This document shows, piece after piece, positions 10,771 to 23,189 of a DNA stretch of 64,000 nucleotides (the first letter of the stretch is position 1; each line of letters starts with the position of its first letter). The position numbers and the translations under genes were made by a program. A model generated the notes under the pieces. The model had not been told where the DNA came from. It did not search any database and worked only from the letters and a program-made list of their open reading frames with translations. Source of the stretch: Dastarcus helophoroides (taxonomy: Eukaryota > Arthropoda > Insecta > Coleoptera > Bothrideridae); the NCBI GenBank assembly GCA_028583605.1, contig CM053331.1, forward strand, positions 35,398,283 to 35,462,282. The letters are read 5' to 3'.

Positions 10771-12395
10771 AAATAAATAAATAATTTGAAATTTGAAAAA
10801 ATTTTAAAACCAAAAAACTCAAAATTAATTGAAAAAGTGATGCACTCGCAGGTTAAAGGTTTAAGACAATTTTTAATTTTAGTCGAAATTTGAACACTTT
10901 TCTGAACAGAATTAAGTTCCTTTTCTTAAAATTCAATGAAACTTTTAAACATTAAAATTAATTTTTCCAAGCAATTTTAGGTTTCTCCCAAAATTTAGAT
11001 TTTTTTTAACTGAAATTTTGCAGTTTCAATTAGAAATTTCTACTTTGTTTACCAAATTTCAGTTTTAGATTTGAAATTTCAAATTAGAACTCGTAATTTA
11101 TGTGACTTTTTGGAAAGTTTACTTTGAAAGTGGCTATTATTATAAATTTGGGACTTTATTTTCAAAATTTGCGTTTATTACTAGGATTTCTAGCTTAAAC
11201 TAGATATTTTTGATTTCGAAATCTCTATTTTTTAATTTTTGACCTCAAATTTCTTATTTTTTAGATTTTTTCCCTAAAATCCTGATTCTGTATTAGATAT
11301 TTTGAGATTGTAATCAAAATTGGATATTAAACTTAAAATTTTAAACTTTTACTCAAAATTTCGACTTAAATCTTAATTTTTTTTTAATTTTGAAATTTTT
11401 AAGTTCAAAAATTTCAAAGTTTTAAAAATACTTTCCAGTTATAACAGAAAACTTTCAAAAAATAGCCCAAATTTGCAAATGGCTTACAATTTATAAACCT
11501 TTATTTTGAATTTGTAGGTTTACGAATTCAGCGAAAAAAATCCAATTTGGTAATTTGTATAAAAGCTTCAATAATATTGTTTTATTGGAAACTTCTAAAT
11601 TCCTAAGCAAAGCAACAATTTTGGGATTGCAGTCGAATATTTTGGACTATTTATAAATACGTTAAGTATTTTTTTTTAAGTTTTTCTTAAACCAGTTTAT
11701 ATTTTTATAAAAAACAAGAGTTTCTCTCTCGACATTTTTCAGTTAAAACCAAAATTTAAATAAAAATTTCATTATGGCAGTTTGAGAAATAAAAATTTTT
11801 AAAGAATAGGTACTCGAAATTCATGTAAAAAAAGAAAGAAATTTCGCATAAATCCTGAAAATTTGATCAATAAGGTGATATTCTCCGTAACTTCTTTACG
11901 AAGTTGTAAGATGAGTAGTATCAAAGTGGAAATAGTCGATTTTTAAACCAGAAATCTTGTTCGAAACTTGAAATTTTGAGAAAAGTTCGAAATGTTGAAA
12001 TTAAAGTGACCATTTTTTAATCAAGATCGAAATTTTGAGAAAGTAGTTATAAATTTGAAAAAACAGGTTACCAAAAAAATGTTTGGCTTGAATTTCAGAT
12101 TTTAGGTCTTAATGACAGAGAAAATAATTAACAATTGAAAGTTAAGTTGCAAATTTCAGTAAAAAAAAAGAAGCTTTGAAGAAAATCCAAAACTTCTTAT
12201 AAGAATTCTTAAAATGTTCAGTTACTCTAGAAGTCCCTAAACCGCTAGGTTTTAATATAAATGAAAATAATTGTTGGAAGTTAAGCTACAAATGCTGGTA
12301 AAAATAGGAAACTGAAAAATTCCAACATTTTTTATAAGAATTCTTAAAATTGTTAGTTACTCCTGAAGTCCCTAGACTGCTAACTTTCAATATAA

Positions 12396-13480
12396 AAGAA
12401 ACCGATGGTTCAACGAGTCTTCGAAGACTTCATATTTCTCTTCCACTTAAATATGACGTCGAAACGTCGAGAATCTGTCGCCAGTCATCAAAATTCCCAT
12501 CAAATTCAGACCATAACCTACTGGTACCACCGATATCCGAGATTCCACCTCCTACGTCACCTTCCACTGGGTTGTGGTAGCGCTCGAAGAATCTCAGGTG
12601 CAAAGTCGGCCAGTCGATTTTACCATCGTCAGTTTCACGGGTACTTCCTCGTTCTTCGGTGTGTATAGTAGAACCCAACGACAGGTGCACGGAACCGCTA
12701 AACGAATCTGGCGGCTGACGCGCTAAAAACTCAAACATGTGCGAGTGCGGCCCCAAACGGCCAATCACATCGGACTTTTTTCGATGTCGCGGAGTCCTTT
12801 TGATCACATTTGGAATTATTTGTGTTATTGATGGTAAGTTCTCTTGATGGGTGTTTCCAGGATTCAGAATAAGGTGCCGATAACGGTTTCGTGCTATGCA
12901 TTGGACCTAATTAGTAATTCGAGAGTGTGCTGGATTATTTTTAAGTTTATGGAGATTTGATTTTATTTAATTGTGCGCTTGTATTGCGACGTCTTGGTTT
13001 TTTATTTTACCGTTAAACAACCGAAATGCATTAGACTGCCATGTTCCGCGATATGAAGACATTATAAAAATGACGACAATTTGATTCTAAACCGTTCGCT
13101 GTCAGATGCATTTAGAAGTTGTTTATTTTTCCTTGAATAATGTTTATAGCTGTATATGACAGATAATTTAAACACTATAACTTCCGTGTGTAATATACTT
13201 TAAAAATAACTTAATAATTATATGCAAGAAAATTACATAACTTCATAATATTTATAAATATTGCATGAACATTACTCGAGTCCCCAAAGTAAATACCGAG
13301 AACATCACACAACAATTTTGACTTCTTTTCGAAACAATCAATTCGATGTCTCTTTAGGTTACTAATATAAACTCGAAAATTCAAGATCTTTTCTCGAAAT
13401 TCCAATGTTAATTTCTAAACGTCAATTATTTTCTCAAAATTTTGGGAAGATTTCTTTATGGTTTCTTCGAAAACCCAAAT
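12396..13480. other. GC-richer island interrupting the 1.42-kb array
   Basis: 12400-12830 is clearly richer in G+C and CpG than its surroundings. A 125-codon ORF lies on the minus strand (12807 to 12430), with mixed residues including an acidic/aromatic stretch (FDGNFDDWRQILDVSTSYL). Plus-strand ORFs of 76-87 codons overlap it. A donor-like GGTAAGTT lies at 12832 on the plus strand. I recognise no domain. It could be an exon or promoter of a nested gene, or an insertion of an old retroelement; GTCGAAACGTCGAG near 12469 resembles words common in retroelement ends. 12840-13480 looks like unique intron sequence with nothing recognisable. Confidence 0.35.
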
Positions 13481-14010
13481 TCCAAAATTTCATTATGGCA
13501 GTTTGAGAAGTAAAAAATTTTTAAAGAATAGAAACACGAAATTTATGTAAAAAAAAAGAAAGAAATTCCACATCAATCCTGAAAATTTGATCAATAAGAT
13601 GATATTTTCTGTAACTTCTTTACGAAGTTGTAGGATGAGTAGTATCAAAGTGGAAATAGTCGATTTTTAAATCAGAAATCTTGTTCGAAACTTAGAATTT
13701 TGAGAAAAGTTCGAAATTTTGAAATTAAAGTGACCATTTTTTAATTAAGATCGAAATTTTGAGAAAGTAGTTATAAAATTGAAAAGAAAACGTTGCAAAA
13801 CAAGTTACCAAAAAATGTTTGGCTTGAATTTCAGATTTTACGTCCTAATGACACAGAAAATAATTAACAATTTTAAGTTAAGTTGCAAATTTCGGTAAAA
13901 AAAGAAACTTTGAAGAAAATCCAAAATTTCTTATAAGAATTCTTAAAATTTTTAATTACTCCTGAAGTTCTTAGACTGCTAGGTTTTAATATAAATGAAA
14001 ATAAAGTTGT

Positions 14011-14854
14011 TACTTTTATTCCCAAAACCAGTAAAGGTCTCGACCATTTATAGAGTTTGGTTTTTCATTTTTCGCATTTCGAATTTAATCTTGAATTTTT
14101 TTCTCAAAAACTTAAGCTGTTTATGGAAAATCTTGGCGTAAATGCCATATTTTAATTTGAATGACTTTGACTTTTTGTTGCAAAATTTTGTCTTCAACTC
14201 CAAATTTCTACTTTTGTTTAGTTGTATTTTAAATTTTTGTAAGCATAAAATATTTTCTTAAAATTTGTGCTTTTAATTGTTTCTTATTGTCGCAAAATAC
14301 TGTCAACTGACTTTATTTAGTTGATTTTTTTTTAAATGATCGACTCCAATTTTGAAATATTCGATCAATTCGTGAAGTTGGTTTACGGTTGAATTCCACA
14401 GAAAAGTAAAAGAGTGATAACCCCCCAGTAAGGGGCTGCTGATTTAGGTAGGCCGCCACAAAATTTGGAGCCAGTCCGTCCCCGATGGCAATCAGGCATT
14501 TTCAATACTGTCACGCGTTTTACTCATAGCTGCAGATATACTTTTTCATTTTTTGGATCCTTATTGACTTGTCTTGAATTAAACGTTACGCTAAAATAAC
14601 AAAAATTGTGACTGTTGACATTAGCATATTGGTAACGCGACATTAGCATGCTGGCGAAGCAAAACCTTAAGCTTTTTCCACATCACATATCGTTCAACAC
14701 AAAGAAGTTTTCACTTCAAAAATTAGACATTTCATTTTTAAATTTGAAACTCGATGTCAAATTTTGGAACAAAGTCGAATGCCATGTTTTTTTTTTGAAA
14801 TTTCGAATCTGTTTTGAAGTGGACGTTACGTCGATTATATAAAAAAGTAATGTT
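14011..14854. other. Mixed spacer, no gene seen
   Basis: AT filler to about 14400, then a short GC-richer patch (14420-14520, with GTAAGGGGCTGCTG and GGCCGCCACAAAA) that may be the edge of an old DNA transposon. No matching terminal repeat or target duplication was found. ORFs of about 64 codons on both strands near 14648-14907 overlap each other and look accidental. Confidence 0.35.
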
Positions 14855-17800
14855 TGATTTTGAGAATTCATTCTAGAATTTCCGAATGAAAGAGGACATT
14901 TTGTCATTTTTTTCCTGTAATCCTTTCCTAAGGCTCTTCTATATAATTTAATCCTCTTTAATTTGTCTGATTTCAGAGTCCTGTAGCATGATTTTTCGTT
15001 GAATTAATCTGCGATTAAATAAAAAAGTCATTTTTTGATTTTGAGAATTCATTCTAGAATTTCCGAAGCAAAGAGGACATTATATCATTTTTTGGAAAAA
15101 AAAGAAGAAAAAAGAGTACAGAAGTAGTTCTCTCACAAAGATGCTTCTGATCAATCAAATCAAAATGTCAATGTTTTTCCAAATTCAAATTTAATCCACA
15201 ACTTTTTATTTTTTTGCAAAATTTTGACTTTAGTGCCCAAATTTTTGACATCAACATAAAAATTTTGTTAAATCTACGAGAAGAGTTGTCGATACTGAAC
15301 TCAAAAGTAAAATTTGAAATTAAGGACAAAATCGAAATACATTTCCCTCCAAGATGTTAATGCATATAAAACTAAAAATTTGTAGGTTATGTTCAAGTAG
15401 CTGCAACTAGGTGAAAAATGGTCTCAGAGATATGTGGGAAAAAGCAAATTAAAGCTCCGAGTTTCCAGTTTTTAGATACTAAGTTTAAAATTTTATAGCG
15501 TCAGCAGTTTTTGCCCAATCAAGAGATAAGCATGCGAGGAACATTTTTCCAAATTTTTGTTTACTTTTAAACAGATTCACGTACCTCAATATTTTTTTTC
15601 GTTACCCTTTTTTAAGGCCCTTCTAGATAATTTAATTCGCTTTAATTTGCCTAGTTTGAGAGTCTTGCATGATTTTTTGTTGGATTAATCGTCGAAAAAA
15701 AAGTTATTTTTGATTTTGAGAATTCATTCTAGAATTTCCCAAGAAAAGGGGACACTTTGTCACTTTTTTTGGAAAAAAATGAGAAAAGAGTGCAGAAGTG
15801 GTTCTCTCAAAAAAAGGGCTTTTGCTCAACCTAACTAAAACAAATCAAAATACCAATGTTTTTCCAAATTCCAATTTTATCCCCAACTTTTCATTTTTTT
15901 TCAAAATTTTGACTTTCGCTCCCAAATTTTTGACATTTAAATGAAAATTTCGTCAATTATCAAGTTATCAAAAATATAAGAAAAGTTGTCGACACTGAAC
16001 TCAAAAGTGAAATTTGAAATGAAGGAAAAAATCGAAATACATTTTCTTCCAAGATGTTAATTCATATAAAACCCCAAGTTTGTAGGTTATGTTCAAAAAG
16101 CCGCAACTAAGTAAAAAATAGTCATAGAGAAATGTGGAAAAAAGCAAATTAAAGCTACGAGTTTCTAGTTTTCAGATACTAAGTTCAAAATTTTGCAGCC
16201 TTAGCAGTTTTTGCCCAATCAAAAGATGAGCATGCGAGGAACATTTTTCCAAATTTTTGTTTATCTTTAAAACGATCCACGGATCTCAATAATTTTTCCC
16301 GTAATTCTTTCTTAAAGCTCTTCTAGATAATTTACTCCATTTAATCCTCTTTTATTTGTCTGGTATCAGAGTCTTGTAGCATAATTTTTCATTGAATTAA
16401 TCGTTGATGAAATAAAAAAGTCATTTTTGATTTTCGAATTCATTCTAGAATTTCCGAGGGAAAGAGGACATTCTGTCATTTATTGGAAAAAAGTAGATAA
16501 TTTAATCCCCTTTATTTTGTCTGGTTTCAGAGTCCCGCAGCATGATTTTTTGTTGCATTAATCGTCGATTATATAAAAAACTAATTTTTGAATTTGAGAA
16601 CTCATTCTAGAATTTCCGAAGAAAAGAGGACATTTTGTCATTTTTTGGAAAAAAAAAGAGAAAAGAGTACTGAAGTGTATTCTCTCGACAAAGAGTGCTC
16701 CTGTTCAACCTAAATAAAACAAATCGAAATGTCAATGTTTTTCCAAATCGAATCTAATCCCCAACTTTTCAATTTTTTTGCAAAAGTTTGACTTTAGTGC
16801 CCAAATTTTTAACACCAAAATAAAAATTTGGTCGAATTTACGAGAAGAGTTGTCGATACTGAACTTAAAAGTAAAATTTGAAATTAGGGAAAAATTCGAA
16901 ATACACTTTCCCTTCAAGATGTTAATGAATATAAAACTCCAAATTTCTAGGTTATATTCCAAAAGCCGGAACTAGGTGGAAAATGGTCATAGAGAAAAGT
17001 GGAAAAAAGCACATTAAAGCCCCGAGTTTCTAGTTTTTATATGCTAGGTTCAAAATTTTGTAGCCTCAGCAGTTTTTGCCTGATCAAAAGATAATCATGC
17101 GAGGAACATTTTCCCAAAATTTTGTTTACCTTGAAACGGATCCACGTACCTTAATAAATTTTTTCCCATAATACTTTCTTATAATTCTTTTAGATAATTT
17201 AATCCTCTTTAATTTGTCTGATTTCAGAGTCCTGTAGCATGATTTTTCGTTGAATTAATTGTCGATTATATAAAAAAGTCATTTTTGATTTTAAGAATTC
17301 ATTCTAGAATTTCCCAAGGAAAGAGGACATTTTGTCATTTTTTGGAAAAAAATGAGAAAAAAGTGCAGAAATGGTTCTCTCAAAAAAAGGGCTTTTGGTC
17401 AACCTAACTAAAACAAATCAAAATATCAATGTTTTTCCAAATTCCAATTTTGTCCCCAACTTTTCATTTTTTTTCAAAATTTTGACTTTCGCTCCCAAAT
17501 TTTTGACATTTAAATGAAAATTTCGTCAATTATCAAGTTATCAAAAATATAAGAAAAGTTGTCGACACTGAACTCAAAAGTGAAATTTGAAATGAAGGAA
17601 AAAATTGTAATACATTTTCTTCCAAGATGTTAATGCATATAAAACCCCAAGTTTGTAGGTTACGTTCAAAAAGCCGCAACTAGGTGAAAAATGGTCATAG
17701 AGAAATGTGGAAAAAAGCAAATTAAAGCTACGAGTTTCTAGTTTTCAGATACTAAGTTCAAAATTTTGTAGCCTTAGCAGTTTTTGCCCAATCAAAAGAT

Positions 17801-20800
17801 AAGCATGCGAGGAACATTTTTCCAAATTTTTGTTTATCTTTAAAACGATCCACGGATCTCAATAATTTTTCCCGTAATTCTTTCTTAAAGCTCTTCTAGA
17901 TAATTTACTCCATTTAATCCTCTTTTATTTGTCTGGTTTCAGAGTCTTGTAGCATAATTTTTCATTGAATTAATCGTTGATGAAATAAAAAAGTCATTTT
18001 TAATTTTGAGAATTCATTTTAGAATTTCCGAAGTAAAGAGGATATTTTGTCATTTTTTGAAAAAAAAAGTACATAATTTAATCCTCTTTAATTTGTCTGG
18101 TGTCAGAGTTCTATAGCATGATTTTTCATTGAATTAATCGTCGATTAAATAAAAAAAGTCATTTTTAATTTTGGGAATTCATTCTAGAATTTCCGAAGGA
18201 AAGAGGACATTTTATAATTTTTTGGAAAAAAGAAAGAAAAAAGTACAGAAGTGTATTCTCTCAAAAAATAGTGCTTTTTTTCAACTTTAATAAAACAAAT
18301 CGAAATATGAATGTTCTTCCAAATTCGAATCTAATCCTCAACTTTTCAATTTTTTTCGAAAAATTTTGACTATAGTGCCCAAATTTTTGAGATTAGTATA
18401 AAAATTTTGTTGAATTTACGAGAGAGTTGTCAATACTGAACTCAAAAGTGAAATTTAAAATTAAGGAAAATATCGAAATACATTTCCCTCCAAAATGTTA
18501 ATGCATATAAAACCTAAAAATTTGTAGATTATGTTCAAGTAGCTGCAACTAGGTGAAAAATGATCACAGAGAAATGTGGGAAAAAGCAAATTAAAGCTCC
18601 GAGTTTCTAGTTTTTAGATACTAAGTTTAAAATTTTATAGCGTCAGCAGTTTTTGCCCAATCAAGAGATAAGCATGCGAGGAACATTTTTCCAAATTTTT
18701 GTTTACTTTTAAACAGATCCACGTACCTCAATAATTTTTTCCCTTAATCCTTTTTTAAGGCTCTTCTAGATAATTTAATCATCTTTCATTTGTTTGGTTT
18801 CAGAGTTCTGTAGCTTAATTTTTCATTGAATTAATCGTTGATGAAATAAAAAAGTCATTTTTTGATTTTGAGAATTCATTCTAGAATTTCCGAAGGAAAG
18901 AGGACATTTTATCATTTTTTGGAAAAAAGAGAGAAAAGAGTACAGAAGTAGTTCTCTCAAAAAAAGTGCTTTTGGTCAACCTAACTAAAACAAATCAAAA
19001 TATCAATGTTTTTCCAAATTCCAATCTAATCCTCAACTTTTCATTTTTTCGCAAAATTTTGACTTTAGTGTCCATCAAAATAAAAATTTCATCAAATTTA
19101 CGAGAAGAGTTGTCGATACTAAAATCAAAAGTGAAATTTGAAATTAAGGAAAAAATCGAAAGTCATTTCCCTCCAAAATGTGAATGCATATAAAATCCCA
19201 AATTTGTAGGTTATGTTCAAAAAGCCGCAACTAGGTGAAAAATAGTCATAGAGAAGTGTGGAAAAAAGCAAATTAAAGCTCCGAGTTTCTAGTTTTCAGA
19301 TACTAAGTTAAAAATTTTGTAGCGTTAGCAGTTTTTGCCCAATCAAAAGATAAGCATGAGCGGAACATTTTTCCAATTTTTTTTTTTACAGATCCACGTG
19401 CCTTAGACAGATCCACGTACCTCAGTAATTTATTTCTGTAATTCTTTCTTAAGGCTCTTCTAGCTAATTTAATCCGCTTTAATTTGTCTAGTTTCAGAAT
19501 CCCGTAGGATGATTTTTCGTTAAATTAATCATCGATTATATAAAAAAGTAATTTTTGATTTTGAGAACTCATTCTAGAATTTCTGAAGAAAAAAAGACAT
19601 TTTGTCATTTTTTGGAAAAAAAGGAGAAATGAGTACAGAAGCGGTTCTCTCAAAAAAATGCTTCTGTTCTATCTAAATGAAACAAATCGAAATGTCGATG
19701 TTTTTCCAAATTTGAACCTAATCCTCAACTTTTCAGTTTTTTTGCATTTTTCCAAATTTTTGTTTATAAAGATAAACAAAAATTATTGAGGTTTGTGGAT
19801 CTTTAAAAAGATCCACAAACCTCAATAATTTGTTTTCGTAATCCTTTTTTAAGGCTCTTCTAAATAATCTAATCATCTTTAATTTGTCTAAGTTCAGAGT
19901 CCCGCAGCATGATTGAAAAGTAATTTTTAATTTTGGGAATTCATTCTAAAATTTCCGAAGGAAAGAGTACATTTTATCATTTTTTGTAAAAAAAGAGAAA
20001 CGAGTACAGAAGTGTATTCTCTCCAAAAAGAGTGTTCCTGTTCAACCTAAATAAAAAAATCGAAATGTCAATGTTTTTCCAAATTCGAATCTAATCCTCA
20101 ACTTTTCCTCAATTTTTTCGCAAAATTTTGACGTTAGTGCCCAAATTTTTGACATCAACATAAAAATTTCGTTGAATTTACGAAAAGAGTTGTCGATACT
20201 GAACTCAAAAGTGAAATTTAAACAAAAAAATCGAAATACATTTCCTTCCAAAATGATAATGCATATAAAACCCTAAATTTGTAGGTTATGTTCAAGAAGC
20301 TGCAACTAGGTGAAAAATGGTCATAGAGAAATGTGGAAAAAAGCAAATTAAAGCTTCGAGTTTCTAGTTTTCAGATATTGAGTTCAAAATTTTGTAGCTT
20401 GAGCAGTTTTTGCCCAATCATGAGATAAGCATGCGAGGAACATTTTTCCAAATTTTTGTTTATCTTTAAAAAGATACATGGACCTTAATAATTTTTTCTC
20501 GTAATCTAGATAATCTAGATCTAGATAATCTAAATAATCTAGATAATCTAATCCTCTTTAATTTGTCTAAGATCAGAGTCCTGTAGCATGATTTTTCGTT
20601 GAATTAATCGTCGATTGTATAAAAAAGTAATTTGTGATTTCGAGAACTCATTCTAGAATTTCCGAAGGAAAGAGGACATTTTGTCATTTTTTTTAGAAAA
20701 AAAAGTAGATAATTTAATCCTCTTTAACTTGTCTAGTTTCAGAGTCCCGTAGCATGAGTTTTCGTTGAATTAATCGTTGATTAAAAAAAACTATTTTTCA

Positions 20801-21480
20801 TTTTGAGAATTCATTGTAGAATTTCCGAAGGAAAGAGGACATTTTATTATTTTTTGGAAAAAAAGAGAAAAAAGTGTATTCTCTAAAAAAGAGTGCTCCT
20901 GTTCAACCTAAATAAAACAAATCGAAATGTCAATGTTTTTCCAAATTCGAATCTAATCCCAAACTTTTCAATTTTTTCACAAAATTTTGATTTTAGTGCC
21001 CAAATTTTTGACATTAACATAAAAATTTCGTTGAATTTACAACAAGAGTTGTCAATACTGAACTCAAAAAAGAAATTTGAAATTAAGGAAAAAATCGAAA
21101 TACACACCCCTTCAAAATGTTAATGCATATAAAACCCCAAATTTGTAGGTTATGTTCAAAAAACCGCAATTAGGTGAAAAATGGTCACAGAGAAATTGAA
21201 AAAAAATGCAAATTAAAGCTCCAAGTTTCTAGTTTTTAGTTACTAAGTTCGAAATTTTTTAGCGTTAACAATTTTTGCCTAATCATGAGATAACCATGGG
21301 CGGAACATTTTCCCAAATTTCTGTTCAAATTTAAAGAGGTTCACGTACCTTAATAATTTTTTTGCAATAATTTTTTCCTAAGATTCTTTTAGATAATCTA
21401 ATTCTCTTTAATTTGACTGATTTTCGAGGTCTCTACCATGATTTTTCGTTGAATTAATCGTCGATAAATCAAAAAAGTAA
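14855..21480. repeat. Tandem array of ~690/870-bp units with higher-order structure
   Basis: Around nine units. The segment AATGTTTTTCCAAATTC (or close variants) recurs near 15170, 15850, 16735, 17427, 18310, 19010, 19700, 20070 and 20930, giving spacings that alternate roughly 680, 880, 690, 870, 700, 690, 370 and 860. The longer units contain an extra ~170-bp duplicate of the TTCATTCTAGAATTTCCGAA region. Two consecutive pairs (15.83-17.40 and 17.40-18.97 kb) share private changes such as CAATTATCAAGTTATCAAAA, so a ~1.57-kb dimer also amplified. Each unit carries the module GCAACTAGGTGAAAAATGGT ... AGTTTCTAGTTTTCAGATAC. ORFs of 60-76 codons repeat with the units and are not genes. Confidence 0.85.
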
Positions 21481-21695
21481 TTTTTGAATTTGATAACCAA
21501 TAACTCGTGAAATAATTATCTTTTAGAAAATGCAAATAGGGTTCTAAAAACTGAAAAGCATTCTCTATAAGTCCTAGTTAACGGTTTTTAATAAAAAAAA
21601 TTAGTACGTGAAAAAGAAATGAAAAATTTATTCATTTGGGATATTTGCTCAACTTTGTATAATTTCAGAAATAATCGATAAATCAATGATATTGA

Positions 21696-22019
21696 TTCTA
21701 ATGCACAGACCAACAGGCTTGAATATTTATTAGATTCAAAGTGTGGAAATCAAAGACGGGTTTCGATTCTGTTACATCTCGTCAGTTTGGTAGTTCTATA
21801 ATACTTACTTGATGGAACATTTGCTAGTATTCGAGTTGAATATACCAAGCTGACGAGATCTAACAAGATCAAAACAGGTCTTTGGTTTCCAAACTTTGAA
21901 TCTAATAAATTCGAGTTGGATATACCAAACTGACAAAATCTAACAAGATCGAAACTGGTCTTTGGTTCCCAAACTTCGAATCTAATAAATGTTTAAGCCT
22001 ATTGGTCTGTGCATTAGAA
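21696..22019. mobile_element. Long inverted repeat (F2-associated foldback)
   Basis: The left arm starts TTCTAATGCACAGACCAACA and includes GAATATTTATTAGATTCAAAG and ATTCTGTTACATCTCGTCAG. The right arm ends with its complement, TTGGTCTGTGCATTAGAA. The right arm is itself partly duplicated (about 21838-21910 and 21912-21990). A compact relative lies at 22961-23083, and the same end sequence leads straight into an F2 half-element at 22003. Confidence 0.75.
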
Positions 22020-22152
22020 TCCTTGTCTTCTGAGACCTTCCTAGAGAGCGATGGCGTTGCTAAGCGTTTGTGGTTCAACCGTTAACAATTCGATTACATA
22101 TAATTCACTATACAGGCCTCGAGGGCTGCATAACTGTAGTCCAGGTTGCATT
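22003..22152. mobile_element. F2 half-element
   Basis: Matches the right half of the F2 copies at 6.7 and 7.4 kb: GGTCTGTGCATTAGAATCC, then CTAGAGAGCGATGGCGTTGC, then a right arm ending near GTAGTCCAGGTTGCATT. The left arm of the 204-bp form is missing. A 60-codon ORF across it is accidental. Confidence 0.65.
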
Positions 22153-22960
22153 ATATTTGCATAATGATATTGACTGTAGTTTTTCAACCCCACACAACCC
22201 CAAAGAAACCTTGAAAATTTCTAAGCGCTACAATCTTCTTCACTGTACTTGAAATGACTAAATTAATTAAATTCCTAAAAAAAGAATTTAAGACATTTCC
22301 AGTTTAAACATTATGTGTTCATTTTCGAAACGAATTTTTAATTTAAACTTAAAATGTAGACTTTAAATTAAAACCCAAACATATACATTAACATTTTTAA
22401 CTGAAATTCTTTGATTTTAAACTCAAAATTTCGAGCGGAAGTCAATTTCCAGTACAATGTTACATTTGTGTTTCTTTTCTGCATGAGAAACAAATTATGA
22501 TTTGAAATTTTGGAGAATGGATATATTGTATTTTTTTTTTAATTTTTATTTCAACCTTCACTTTCTCAAAACTTCATCATTAAAACAGTAAGCAATTTAA
22601 AGAAAAAATTAGAAATTTCAATTACAAAAATGTTGTATTAAATTTCGCAAGACTTTTTACCAAGAATATTGAGTTTTTACCAAGAATATTGAGTCCAATC
22701 CAATGTTAAAAGTTCAGTTTTAAATTGACACCCAAATTTGTACTTAAAATCCGTCTTTGAACCTAAAATTTTCCTCTAAAGTCAAAATCTCGGGAAAAAT
22801 CAATTTTCATGCAACTGACTTATTTATTGCATTTGAACTTTTACGAAAATATTGAAGCCCTGACCATAAAATTGACTTTTTTTAAATTCTAGTTTCAACT
22901 TTAAATTTATACTAAATTATGTACTTAAACTGTATATTTGACCTAAGCTTTGTCTCTAAA

Positions 22961-23083
22961 TTCTAATGCACAGACTAATAGGTGTGAACATTTATTAGAT
23001 TCGCAGTTTGGAAAGTTTGGAAAGATTGTTTTCCAAACTTCAAATCTAATGAATGTTCAAATCTATTGGTCTGTGCATTAGAA
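22961..23083. mobile_element. Compact palindromic foldback (F2-associated)
   Basis: Arms of about 55 bp: TTCTAATGCACAGACTAATA at the left, and its complement ending GGTCTGTGCATTAGAA at the right. The centre is a short duplicated AGTTTGGAA word. It is a smaller version of the 21696-22019 structure. Confidence 0.75.
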
Positions 23084-23176
23084 TCCTTGTTCTCTGGGAA
23101 CTTTTTCCTGGAGAGCAACCGCTTCGCTAGGTGGCAGTGTTTCAACTGTTGGTAGTTCAGCTACCTAGGTTGCATT
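23068..23176. mobile_element. F2 half-element, second
   Basis: Follows the foldback directly: GGTCTGTGCATTAGAATCC, then CTGGAGAGCAACCGCTTCGC, GTTGGTAGTTCAGCTACCTA and GGTTGCATTCT. Same organisation as at 22003. Confidence 0.65.
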
Positions 23177-23189
23177 CTACTTGTATTTG

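Larger units (their letters stand above)
7850..14010. repeat. Tandem array of ~1.42-kb units, interrupted at 12.4-13.5 kb
   Basis: CTCGCAGGTTAAAGGTTTAA recurs near 8000, 9430 and 10845 (spacing about 1430 and 1415). TTCATTATGGCAGTTTGAGA recurs near 8903, 10312, 11769 and 13487. Three long units are followed by a partial fourth (13.49-14.01 kb), separated from the third by about 1.1 kb of unrelated sequence. The segment at 12065-12395 is repeated at 13800-14010. Units 1 and 2 each contain an internal ~93-bp direct duplication (near 9050/9143 and 10460/10553) and an F1 fragment that unit 3 lacks, so units 1 and 2 are the closest relatives. No protein is encoded. Confidence 0.85.
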
